The position numbers and the translations under genes were made by a program. Below, piece after piece: positions 7,258 through 14,614 of a stretch of DNA of 37,599 nt. How positions within the stretch are numbered: position 1 is the first letter of the stretch; every line of letters starts with the position of its first letter. The notes beneath the pieces are model-generated. The model had not been told where the DNA came from and ran no database searches. It saw nothing but the letters and a program-made list of their open reading frames with translations. Source of the stretch: an uncultured Clostridia bacterium (GTDB lineage Bacteria > Bacillota > Clostridia > Christensenellales > UBA1242); contig CALVNW010000013.1 of assembly GCA_944350015.1 (NCBI GenBank), positions 1 to 37,599 on the forward strand, in the 5' to 3' direction.

Positions 7258-7851
7258 ATGAGTTTAAAATTAAAACTAATAACAAGTATAAGTGCCTTTT
7301 TCTTGGTACTTGCACTGCTTATCACTGGGGTATTCGCAGCAAGAAATTTATCATTTTCATTTGGTGGAACGATAAATTTTGAAGGCGTGAACGGCAATAT
7401 TGACGCACTTATTACCGCAGAAGTTACAGGCACAACCACGCCAGTAACCCTTGACCCAATATCAATTGAGCAGGGAGACACTGAGGTAACCGTTCCAGAC
7501 TCTTGGCAAAACCTTGATTTGACTTTTAATGAAAATGTAGAAAACATAGTTCTTTCTTTTACTGTTACAAATAGAAGAGAGGATAGAGGGTTGTTGTGTA
7601 CTCTTTATGCAAAAGGAATAATCATAGACGGATCTGGAACTAATGTTCCAGACGAGCCATTTTATGGGGAATTTAGCGGAACAACGATGGGGACTGTTGG
7701 TGAATATACATTTGGAGACTTTCGACTTGCTTCAGGGGAAAACAAAACGTTTGGTTTTTCTCTCATTATAAATGACAAGTTTTCGCCGATTGATAATACA
7801 AATATTGATTTTAAATTTTCATTTTCCGACCTTGACCCAAGTCTTGTATAA
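7258..7851 (+). CDS. Small secreted protein, paralogue of the LRR protein's N-terminal module
   Basis: 197 residues. Residues 1-27 are a signal peptide (ending GVFA), almost the same as in the 974-residue LRR protein at 91-3015. The remainder is a beta-rich domain aligning with residues about 28-190 of that protein: shared GG-I-F after the signal peptide, W-(Q/E)-(N/S)-LDL-F, then an N/P-IV-S-TV-N-R block. It lacks LRRs or any anchor. The general look (hydrophobic leader, then a beta sandwich binding its own kind) recalls TasA/camelysin-type fibre subunits, but this is a guess; no SipW-type signal peptidase gene is visible. AAGGAG lies 8 nt upstream of the ATG. Transcription probably starts from the G8-spacer promoter at 7151-7178. 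Two terminators follow. Confidence 0.75.
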   Translation: MSLKLKLITSISAFFLVLALLITGVFAARNLSFSFGGTINFEGVNGNIDALITAEVTGTTTPVTLDPISIEQGDTEVTVPDSWQNLDLTFNENVENIVLSFTVTNRREDRGLLCTLYAKGIIIDGSGTNVPDEPFYGEFSGTTMGTVGEYTFGDFRLASGENKTFGFSLIINDKFSPIDNTNIDFKFSFSDLDPSLV

Positions 7852-7868
7852 CAGAATTAACGACATAA

Positions 7869-7895
7869 AAAAGACAGGAGGGCAACCTGCCTTTT
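7869..7895 (+). terminator. Intrinsic terminator after the small secreted gene
   Basis: AAAAGACAGG (7869-7878) pairs with CCTGCCTTTT (7886-7895) with one mismatch around a 7-nt loop, 17 bp after the stop codon. Confidence 0.75.
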
Positions 7896-7947
7896 ATAAT
7901 TTGTTCATAATTTAACTACTTTGGTTTAAAAATTTTCAAACTAATTA

Positions 7948-7983
7948 AAAAAGAGTTTTACCGCTAATGGTAGAACTCTTTTT
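7948..7983. terminator. Bidirectional terminator between convergent genes
   Basis: A 15-bp stem with one G-T wobble (7948-7962 with 7969-7983), A-rich on the left and T-rich on the right. It can serve the + strand gene ending at 7851 and the - strand gene ending at 8045. Confidence 0.85.
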
Positions 7984-8044
7984 CTTCTTTATTATACTAA
8001 TTTTCAAAATGATTTAACCGTGATGAGATGTTTTTTAATATTTT

Positions 8045-8548
8045 TTACTCTTTCTTAAAATGTGAACCGCAGTACTCGCAGGTGTAGCCGTTTGCTTGTT
8101 CTGTGAGTGCTCCACCACAGTTTGGGCATCTGTTTGAGGAAATCTTTTTCTTTGGCGCCTCTTTTTGATTTGGTGTTAAAGTTGAACCACTAAAGATATA
8201 ACCAGTGATATATTTTTTGCGTAATCCTGTAGTGATAAGGTCGCGCACAGGGCGCTCTCTCATTTGTAGTTGAGAAGCAATCTCTCCAACAGTTGTAAGG
8301 TGGTCTTCCATTACAGCGTCAACAACATTTTTAAGTGAACGCTTATTGCCGTAAGATACCCACATCATCGGAGCACCATAAAAGCCAATCACCACCATTG
8401 CAATCCCAATCCCCATAATGGCGTAATTTGAATTTGTTGCGCCAACAATGAGAATAGGTATTCCTACAACAAACATCACGGAAATAATGATAGAAATCAA
8501 TAAATGTTTCTTAATATCTTTATTAATATTGTTAGTATTTTTATCCAT
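8045..8548 (-). CDS. Two-span membrane protein with winged-helix-like segment and zinc ribbon
   Basis: 167 residues. Two membrane helices (about 14-36 and 42-64) are followed by a helical segment (about 75-115) resembling a winged-helix or PCI-like domain (TVGEIASQLQMRERPVRDLI). A C-terminal zinc ribbon with CPNCGG and CEYCGS follows (about 140-165). Its zinc ribbon resembles those in the 3.2-5.4 kb operon, so it may belong to the same functional class, but it is separately transcribed. The start codon has no Shine-Dalgarno, and a good -35/-10 pair places the transcription start at or next to the ATG, so the mRNA may be leaderless. Function unknown. Confidence 0.75.
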   Translation of the reverse strand: MDKNTNNINKDIKKHLLISIIISVMFVVGIPILIVGATNSNYAIMGIGIAMVVIGFYGAPMMWVSYGNKRSLKNVVDAVMEDHLTTVGEIASQLQMRERPVRDLITTGLRKKYITGYIFSGSTLTPNQKEAPKKKISSNRCPNCGGALTEQANGYTCEYCGSHFKKE

Positions 8549-8554
8549 ACTATA

Positions 8555-8583
8555 ATTATATTATTAAAATCGTTAAAAGTAAA
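8555..8583 (-). promoter_or_regulatory. Promoter of the zinc-ribbon membrane gene (predicted leaderless mRNA)
   Basis: On the - strand: TTTACT (8583-8578), a 17-nt spacer, TATAAT (8560-8555). Only 6 nt separate the -10 from the ATG at 8548, so the predicted start site is at the A of the ATG. Confidence 0.6.
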
Positions 8584-8636
8584 GGAAATTTTGCATATTA
8601 AGAGAGGTTAAATATTATAATTTAATAATTATCCCC

Positions 8637-8665
8637 TTGTTTATGTGATTTTTTTATGATATAAT
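8637..8665 (+). promoter_or_regulatory. Promoter of the 888-residue protein gene
   Basis: TTGTTT (8637-8642), a 17-nt spacer, then TATAAT (8660-8665) preceded by TGA, an extended -10. AGAAGGAG follows 6 nt later, ahead of the ATG at 8684. Confidence 0.7.
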
Positions 8666-8683
8666 AATCCAGAAGGAGCTAAA

Positions 8684-11350
8684 ATGAAACGTTTAACAGA
8701 TGAAGAATTTGATGCTTTAATCAACAAAAATGAGATGATTAAGTATGCTGTAAGTGAGCTTGAGCAGATATTTAAAATTAATTTTTGTTTAACCGAGCAG
8801 GAAATGAAACAATCTATAATTGATATTGTCTCTAACTTTGATGAAGAACTTGTTTTAAAACTTACCGATGTGTTTCAGCATTTTGTGGACAATGATATAC
8901 CTGAGTACGACATCAAAGAAAGAAATGCTTTTGCAAAGAGGACAATTAAGTATTGTGTTGAACTTTATTATAAGGATAGCAATGCAATATTAGATGACTT
9001 TATGAATGTACTGAAAGAAGCGAAAGAGTTTAAAATTGACCCATTTAAGCTTGCCATCAAAGGTAATCTAAGCAAGGCTTCAAGTAAAACTTTCAACAAA
9101 AGTTTGACCGCACTTGTAGAGAGTGACTATGTTGACCTATTGAGCGGTAAAACATATAAATTATTTGAACTTGATGAAGTTAAAAGTATATTTGAGCAAT
9201 GTGCCTCAATTGCGACAGGATTAAACGAAAAAAGGGTGCAAAGAGTTCTTGACTTGCTATCTGAATTTGTATATGACGATGAGGTGGACGGCTATGTAGT
9301 TTCTCCTAAATCATTAATACAAAAGTCCTATAGATTATTGCAAGAAAATCCTCAAGTTTTGAATGAAAGAATACAATTTATAATCGACAGTTTTATTCCA
9401 AAACGTATGAATAAACGAGAACTTATTTTGCGTATAGCAGAGTCACCATCAATTTTGCTATGCTCTCCAGAGAAAATTATTGAGTACGAAGATGTGCTTG
9501 CTAAAAGTATATTTGAGATTATGAATTCTGAAGGTTTTACCGGCAACAATTTATCAAGCGCAGAGAGAATGGAACTTGCAAAGTCCTATGCCGATAAATA
9601 TTGTTATAACCTTGACAATTTTAATACAATAAATTCCATAAATAAGAGCAGTTTTGTAAATATTGAAAAAATTCGAGACATTCTTGTTGAAAATTTGGGT
9701 GCAAATAATGCTCTAAAGTGTATAAATAAGCCTGAAATTTTGGAATGTGACCCGAGTTTACTTGATTGCTTTCTTGCAAGAATTGCATTAGAAGAGCAAA
9801 ATTCCAAGATAAACTTGCGCGCTTTCTTTGTCGAAAATACCAAAAGATGTATGGAATATATTGAAAAGGGTGGCAGTATCGTTAAGCAAGGAGTTGAAGG
9901 GCTACATAAGACTAGGAAGAAAAACCATATTATTGCAGACGAAGATGCACTGCCAATCTTTAATAATTCAAGTGAGATTTTTGAAGAGAGACTTGCAAAA
10001 CTTTCGAGCTTGCAAAGAGGAGAAGTTCAAAAATTTATTGATAACTTGCTAGAGGAATTTCACAAGAAGGACGAGAAAGAACATTTTGCTAAAAATAGTA
10101 GAAACAATAGAAGTTCATCAAAAAATCAAGAAAAAAGCGATAAAAAATCAAAAAATAACGAAAATGACGTTGATGAAGAATTTGATGAGCTTCAACTTGT
10201 CGAGTCAATAAGAGCTAAAAATATAGATTTTACTCAAGAAGATTTATACCTTACCTTATTGAAAAAGATTGAGGTTTTTCTAGATGCAAAGTTTGGCGAA
10301 GGCTACTGCGCAACCTTACATCTTACCGACAACGTCGAAAGTTGTTATAGAGCTTCATTAGAAGATAACGCAAAACATATTGAAGTATTTAAGAAGTTGC
10401 ATAAAGATGTTATAGTCAAATACAATGCAATAAATAATTCAGATGATATGACTTTTGATGAAAGGATAGGTGGTTTTAAAATAATTTATGGTAACCTTAT
10501 GGAATTTGCAAAGGAGATTAATAAATTAAATCCTATATCTGAATCACAAAAAGATAACGTAGAGTCAATTGACGTCTTATTATTTCAACAAGGTACTCTT
10601 AAACTCTTAAAAGAGAAAAACTGTTTTAAAAAACAATTAAGCGCACAAATTTCGCTAGCAATATATGAAAGTGCATTTTATATGAGGTACATCAATAGTA
10701 TGTTAGAGGTGCTTACTCAAGAATTCCCTCAAACATATTCTGAAATAGTGACAGCCAGGGAACTAGAGAAGTTGCTACAAAACAATATTGTAAACACAGA
10801 CTCCATTATGGTTGGAGGTAGCATCAACAACTATATTTTTTCATTAAAAGAATTAATAGAAAACGCGATTACAAAAATAGAACAATCTTTAAAGGCAGTT
10901 GGTGTTCCGATAGACCATTTTAGTGCAAAAGAAGGCAAAACTTATAAAGAGTTTGACATAATAATGGGAAGTTCACCAGAAATAAGTGGAGAGCAGATTG
11001 TAGGTTTGGTAAGTAAGTTTAATGATCTCAATTCTTTACTTGCAAATGTTATAGAAAGTGGCAAAAACAAAGCAATAAAACAAAGGTTTTGGAAAATAAT
11101 TGAACAGCATATTCAAGTTGGTGATGAAGAATATGTGTTGATGAGTAAATTTGCTCTCGCAAAAGCCATTATAGCCAAACACGATACTTATAAACAATAT
11201 GAGGATATAACATCCATTAAAGCAATGACAAAAACTCCACTTGAAGCCTTGCGTCTTGACAATGCGACTATGCTTGAGCTTATAGGTGAGCTACTACAAA
11301 AGGATTATCAAGAATTAATCAAGTCAAGATCAGATGAAGAACGAGAGTAA
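8684..11350 (+). CDS. Large helical protein of unknown function, possible mTERF-like repeats
   Basis: 888 residues, soluble, almost all predicted helix, no signal peptide or membrane segment. Residues about 200-400 contain repeated 'P-x-(I/V)-L then helix' patterns: SPKSLIQKSYRLLQENPQVL, ESPSILLCSPEKIIEYEDVL and NKPEILECDPSLLDCFL. These look like the roughly 30-residue helical repeats of mTERF-type nucleic-acid-binding proteins. A low-complexity linker rich in Lys/Ser/Asn/Glu (about 465-500) divides the protein from a second helical half (about 500-888). I cannot name a family with certainty; the mTERF resemblance is by eye only. It has its own promoter and AGAAGGAG site. A 115-bp gap separates it from the next gene, which has its own -10. 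Confidence 0.6.
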   Translation: MKRLTDEEFDALINKNEMIKYAVSELEQIFKINFCLTEQEMKQSIIDIVSNFDEELVLKLTDVFQHFVDNDIPEYDIKERNAFAKRTIKYCVELYYKDSNAILDDFMNVLKEAKEFKIDPFKLAIKGNLSKASSKTFNKSLTALVESDYVDLLSGKTYKLFELDEVKSIFEQCASIATGLNEKRVQRVLDLLSEFVYDDEVDGYVVSPKSLIQKSYRLLQENPQVLNERIQFIIDSFIPKRMNKRELILRIAESPSILLCSPEKIIEYEDVLAKSIFEIMNSEGFTGNNLSSAERMELAKSYADKYCYNLDNFNTINSINKSSFVNIEKIRDILVENLGANNALKCINKPEILECDPSLLDCFLARIALEEQNSKINLRAFFVENTKRCMEYIEKGGSIVKQGVEGLHKTRKKNHIIADEDALPIFNNSSEIFEERLAKLSSLQRGEVQKFIDNLLEEFHKKDEKEHFAKNSRNNRSSSKNQEKSDKKSKNNENDVDEEFDELQLVESIRAKNIDFTQEDLYLTLLKKIEVFLDAKFGEGYCATLHLTDNVESCYRASLEDNAKHIEVFKKLHKDVIVKYNAINNSDDMTFDERIGGFKIIYGNLMEFAKEINKLNPISESQKDNVESIDVLLFQQGTLKLLKEKNCFKKQLSAQISLAIYESAFYMRYINSMLEVLTQEFPQTYSEIVTARELEKLLQNNIVNTDSIMVGGSINNYIFSLKELIENAITKIEQSLKAVGVPIDHFSAKEGKTYKEFDIIMGSSPEISGEQIVGLVSKFNDLNSLLANVIESGKNKAIKQRFWKIIEQHIQVGDEEYVLMSKFALAKAIIAKHDTYKQYEDITSIKAMTKTPLEALRLDNATMLELIGELLQKDYQELIKSRSDEERE

Positions 11351-11410
11351 TTTTTAAAATATGATAGTATTTAACAATTTTTTTATGAAGTTAAGTTGAT
11401 TGTTTTTTGA

Positions 11411-11439
11411 ATTACAAATACATTGTAAAAGTGTATAAT
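11411..11439 (+). promoter_or_regulatory. Promoter of the 94-residue protein / LRR pair
   Basis: ATTACA (11411-11416), a 17-nt spacer, TATAAT (11434-11439). The predicted start is near 11446, 20 nt before the GTG at 11466. Confidence 0.55.
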
Positions 11440-11465
11440 TATGACAAAGGGAGAAAGTTATACAA

Positions 11466-11750
11466 GTGTCTTTAAAAATAAAACGAATAAATAAGTTTAA
11501 TGAATATATTTTGCAAGATGTTAAAACTAAGAAGAAACATCGGCTTATTTTAGAATTTTATGGAATCAATCCAAAAGTTGGTGATTTAATTATGATAAAT
11601 GAAAAACTTTTAGATCCTAAAAGCGAACATTACATTCAGTCCTATGCTTTTGAGAAACTAGGTGAAATTGAAAACAATTTGGATGAGACAGATTTAGCGG
11701 GACTTATGTCAAATGACAAAAAATATGTTTTAAAAAGGATGTATGGTTAA
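11466..11750 (+). CDS. Small basic protein translationally coupled to a cytoplasmic LRR protein
   Basis: 94 residues starting with GTG; GGGAG lies 12 nt upstream, a little far, and no better in-frame start exists before residue 43. The sequence has a short beta-rich core (LILEFYGINPKVGDLIMIN) that looks OB- or SH3-like, then an acidic helix. No family recognised. Its last 8 bases overlap the start of the next gene, so the two are probably translated together and may form a functional pair such as chaperone/effector or antitoxin-like/effector. That idea rests on gene order alone. Confidence 0.65.
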   Translation: MSLKIKRINKFNEYILQDVKTKKKHRLILEFYGINPKVGDLIMINEKLLDPKSEHYIQSYAFEKLGEIENNLDETDLAGLMSNDKKYVLKRMYG

Positions 11751-13401
11751 TATGGAAAATATAGATTTAAAATGGATAAAAAAACATTACGGAGAAAAAT
11801 TTTCTCATCTATGTCGAAGTTTGTTCCCAACTATTCTTGAAACTGAGGGGCTTTTGCCAAAATTATTAAATGACAATTTTCCACCAAGCCGAGAACTATA
11901 TGATGATTTAACTTTAAACGACCTTACAATTCCTTTTAAAAACTATGTGTATAGCCTAGTTGAAACCGATGATAACAAAGTAAAGGTTAGCCAAACCCCA
12001 GAAGAACTTATGGATAGAGCAGGATATATTCTCTATCCAGAATGTCAAACTGAAGAGGATATTCAAAGCTTTAGACACTTTTACTATCGTGGTTCACCTA
12101 CCCCTGAGTATCGTGGCGGAAACCCCGCAAGATATGAGGGCGAAGAACTTTGCACTTTTAATGGAGGTAGACTAAGAAGTAACCGCGTATGGTTTGCTGT
12201 CAAGAAAGATGTTGACAAAATCAAGCGAGAAGATTTTAAAAATCCAAGACGAGAAGATGACTATGGCGTAAGTGTTTTAAGTATACAATTTTCGCATTCT
12301 AAGCCAAGCATCCTTTCAATTAAAAATAGATATAATCACACAGTCGCAAACCCCGACGCGACTTTTAGCAACAACCTTGACAACATAGTGCCAGGCTTGA
12401 CCCAAGCCTTTGAAGATACTTATGGAATGTCGCTTGCCAACAGAAATTCAAAATCTTTTGAAATTCCAGGTTATGTTCAAGCAAGAGATGGCAAGTTTTA
12501 TAAATATAACCAAGAGATCAACAATGTTTATTATTGTCCAAATAACATAATAATACAAAATGGTGAAGTTAAACAATTTGACAAAAATAAGGCTATCGTT
12601 TTTGACCATTTTATTCTAGATTTAGAGGAAAAAGAGATAATTAATTATAATAATATTGTACAAAGAAATGATGCCCCTGACTCATTCCCAGAAAGTGTGG
12701 GAAAAATAAAAGAGATAAAACGCGTGCCAAGCACAGATGGGCTTACTCTTCAAATCACACCAGAAGAGGGTGAGGTTGTTGAAATAAAACTCAACAAACA
12801 TAACCAAATTGTCGGCTATGCCAATCCAAATGTTGGGCAAATTGGAGATATTTTCTTGTCCTATAATAATTCACTGACAAGCATAAACTTACCTAATGTT
12901 AAAGAGATTGGGCATAGTTTCTTGTGTGATAATAACTCTCTAACAAGCATAAAACTGCCAAATGTTGAGTATATTGGGAATAGTTTCTTGTCCAATAATA
13001 ACTCACTGACAAGCATAAACTTACCTAATGTTAAAGAGATTGGGGTTGGTTTCATGTATGCTAGTAACTCTCTAAAAAGTATAAACTTACCTAATGTTAA
13101 AGAGATTGGGTATGGTTTCATGTATGATAATAACTCTCTAACAAGCATAAAATTGCCAAATGTTGAGTATATTGGGAATTGTTTCTTGTATGCTAATAAC
13201 TCTCTAACAAGTATAGATCTTCCTATGATCACACAGATTGGGGCTGGTTTCTTGTATGCTAATAACTCTCTAACAAGCATAGATCTTCCTAAGGTCGTAC
13301 AGATTGGGGCTGGTTTCTTGTGTAGAAACACCTTAATAAAAAAGGTTGAAACTGCAAATGGAGTGCTTTTAAATGAAAGTGCTGGCGAGAGTTCATTATA
13401 A
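11743..13401 (+). CDS. LRR protein without signal peptide, with an unrecognised N-terminal domain
   Basis: 552 residues. No signal peptide is visible, unusual for an LRR_5/BspA-type protein. Residues 1 to about 330 form a conserved-looking domain that I cannot assign; it includes FYYRGSPTPEYRGG and a KNRYNHTVANPDATF block. Residues about 365-530 are seven 22-residue repeats (NSL-TSI-LP-NVKEIG-xxFL), encoded by near-identical 66-bp DNA units, plus a degenerate one at each end. Two ATGs are possible, 11743 (overlapping the upstream gene by 8 bp, AGGA 3 nt away) and 11752 (just past its TAA); they differ by three residues. A strong terminator follows. The LRRs suggest a protein-binding role; whether it stays inside or leaves by a leaderless route is open. 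Confidence 0.75.
   Translation: MVNMENIDLKWIKKHYGEKFSHLCRSLFPTILETEGLLPKLLNDNFPPSRELYDDLTLNDLTIPFKNYVYSLVETDDNKVKVSQTPEELMDRAGYILYPECQTEEDIQSFRHFYYRGSPTPEYRGGNPARYEGEELCTFNGGRLRSNRVWFAVKKDVDKIKREDFKNPRREDDYGVSVLSIQFSHSKPSILSIKNRYNHTVANPDATFSNNLDNIVPGLTQAFEDTYGMSLANRNSKSFEIPGYVQARDGKFYKYNQEINNVYYCPNNIIIQNGEVKQFDKNKAIVFDHFILDLEEKEIINYNNIVQRNDAPDSFPESVGKIKEIKRVPSTDGLTLQITPEEGEVVEIKLNKHNQIVGYANPNVGQIGDIFLSYNNSLTSINLPNVKEIGHSFLCDNNSLTSIKLPNVEYIGNSFLSNNNSLTSINLPNVKEIGVGFMYASNSLKSINLPNVKEIGYGFMYDNNSLTSIKLPNVEYIGNCFLYANNSLTSIDLPMITQIGAGFLYANNSLTSIDLPKVVQIGAGFLCRNTLIKKVETANGVLLNESAGESSL
12867..13328 (+). repeat. Tandem 66-bp LRR units
   Basis: Seven in-frame 66-bp units encode 22-residue LRRs. Two DNA subtypes alternate: INLPNVKEIG (units 1, 3, 4) and IKLPNVEYIG (units 2, 5). 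Units 6 and 7 (IDLP, QIGAGFL) are close to each other. The high identity makes unequal recombination likely. Confidence 0.85.
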
Positions 13402-13406
13402 AAAGC

Positions 13407-13436
13407 AAAAAATCTCCATTAAATTGGAGATTTTTT
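13407..13436 (+). terminator. Intrinsic terminator after the cytoplasmic LRR gene
   Basis: A 12-bp perfect stem (13407-13418 AAAAAATCTCCA with 13425-13436), a 6-nt loop and a T run, starting 5 bp after the stop codon. Confidence 0.92.
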
Positions 13437-13556
13437 TGTGTAAAATAGGTTATTTTTAATTAATTATCTATTATTTTATAATTTATTTATATTTTAATCA
13501 ATTTATTTAAATTTAATTTAACTTATCAATATTTTTAAATTATTTTTTTAGCTAAT

Positions 13557-14138
13557 TTATTTATCGTTTGTGTCATCGCCTGTAGTATTTTCATTGCTAG
13601 TCATTGCATTCTCTACGACATCTCTTGTATAGTTTTGCTTTTTAAGCTCTTCTAATATTTGAGTTAAAAGTTCTTCTTGAGTTGGCTTTGGTGGAACAGG
13701 AGCTGGTTTGTTTTTCTCTCTCAGCTCTTTGGTTGCGTTTATTAGTTCCTTTTTATTTTTAGTCTTAATGCCAAGCTCTTTTAATTGTTTCTTTTCTTCT
13801 TTAGTTGGATATTCTGATAAAGTTCTTTTAAAGGCATTGCTTGCATTCATAACAAGGCGTAAAACAATGAAAAGTACTAGTGCAACGAGCAAGAAGTTTA
13901 TAATTGCCTGAATAAATTTACCATAATAGATTTCTGCGCCGTTTACCAAAAAGTACAACTCTTCAACGGTTGCTGAGCCAAATATTGCACAAATAAATGG
14001 CATAATGATATCGTTTACAAGGCTTGTCACGATGGCGGTGAAAGCAGAGCCAACAACCATAGCAACGGCAAGGTCTAAGATGTTGCCACGACTTATAAAT
14101 TTTTTAAAGTCATTAAAAAAGTTTTTGATGCGCTTCAT
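13557..14138 (-). CDS. mscL: Large-conductance mechanosensitive channel MscL
   Basis: 193 residues. The N-terminal amphipathic helix and TM1 (about 1-44; FKKFISRGNILDLAVAMVVG and VNDIIMP) carry the MscL signature. A periplasmic loop (about 45-75) and TM2 (about 76-99) follow. MscL forms a homopentamer in the inner membrane and opens under membrane tension to release solutes in hypo-osmotic shock. The family is usually 130-150 residues; here the C-terminus is about 50 longer, with a Lys-rich charged region, a Pro-rich stretch (KPAPVPPKP), a helix like the usual C-terminal bundle (TQEELLTQILEELKKQ) and an Asn/Asp/Thr tail. GAGGAG lies 5 nt before the ATG. It is divergent from the small gene at 14253. 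Confidence 0.97.
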   Translation of the reverse strand: MKRIKNFFNDFKKFISRGNILDLAVAMVVGSAFTAIVTSLVNDIIMPFICAIFGSATVEELYFLVNGAEIYYGKFIQAIINFLLVALVLFIVLRLVMNASNAFKRTLSEYPTKEEKKQLKELGIKTKNKKELINATKELREKNKPAPVPPKPTQEELLTQILEELKKQNYTRDVVENAMTSNENTTGDDTNDK

Positions 14139-14163
14139 AAATACTCCTCAATAATTTATAAGT

Positions 14164-14191
14164 ATTATATAACATTTTTTAAATTTTTCAA
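14164..14191 (-). promoter_or_regulatory. mscL promoter
   Basis: On the - strand: TTGAAA (14191-14186), a 16-nt spacer, TATAAT (14169-14164). The predicted start is near 14157, 19 nt before the ATG. Confidence 0.65.
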
Positions 14192-14222
14192 AATAAATAT
14201 AGAAAAAATTTAAAATATATGC

Positions 14223-14228
14223 TATAAT
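14223..14228 (+). promoter_or_regulatory. Extended -10 of the small gene at 14253
   Basis: TATAAT preceded by TGC makes an extended -10; no good -35 lies upstream. AAGGAG follows, just ahead of the ATG. Confidence 0.55.
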
Positions 14229-14252
14229 AGAATTTAGTAAAAAGGAGAAATT

Positions 14253-14495
14253 ATGAAAAAAAGACAATTTTCAATAAAAGATGCAGAGCAATTATTAGAT
14301 AATGGATACTTCTATATTGACCCCATTAATTTAGATTTTATGATAGAGAAGGCAAACCAAGATGGTGGTTACGAGGTGAGAATTGATAGAAAGTTGAAAA
14401 CTTTTAGATTTGCAAGGAAAGAAGAAAAAAGAATGCGTGGCGAAGTACGCTACAATGCTAACTCTATAAGTCAAGAAGAAATTGAACAAGAATAA
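14253..14495 (+). CDS. Small basic protein of unknown function
   Basis: 80 residues, soluble, with many Lys/Arg/Glu. AAGGAG lies 5 nt before the ATG, an extended -10 lies upstream and a terminator follows closely, so it appears to be a real single-gene unit. No motif or family is recognised. It is divergent from mscL and upstream of the alcohol dehydrogenase, but a terminator and a separate promoter separate it from the latter. Confidence 0.65.
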   Translation: MKKRQFSIKDAEQLLDNGYFYIDPINLDFMIEKANQDGGYEVRIDRKLKTFRFARKEEKRMRGEVRYNANSISQEEIEQE

Positions 14496-14509
14496 CCATT
14501 TTTCAAAAG

Positions 14510-14533
14510 AAAATCACAGTTAATTGTGATTTT
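14510..14533 (+). terminator. Intrinsic terminator after the 80-residue gene
   Basis: AAAATCACA (14510-14518) and its complement (14525-14533) form a 9-bp stem around a 6-nt loop, followed by T residues. Confidence 0.85.
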
Positions 14534-14566
14534 TTTTGTTAAAATGATAAAAATATTGAAAATTAA

Positions 14567-14595
14567 ATGACAAAAGTTGTCAAAAAGTTTATAAT
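14567..14595 (+). promoter_or_regulatory. Promoter and candidate operator of the alcohol dehydrogenase
   Basis: ATGACA (14567-14572), a 17-nt spacer, TATAAT (14590-14595). A perfect dyad TGACAA-AAG-TTGTCA (14568-14582) overlaps the -35 and part of the spacer, a position suited to a repressor. Confidence 0.7.
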
Positions 14596-14614
14596 TGACT
14601 TATGAAGGAGGGAT

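Noticed and set aside
12861..13331. 156-codon open frame on the - strand
   Set aside because: It is antisense to the 66-bp LRR repeats; its own repetitiveness is a by-product of them, and it has no ribosome site.
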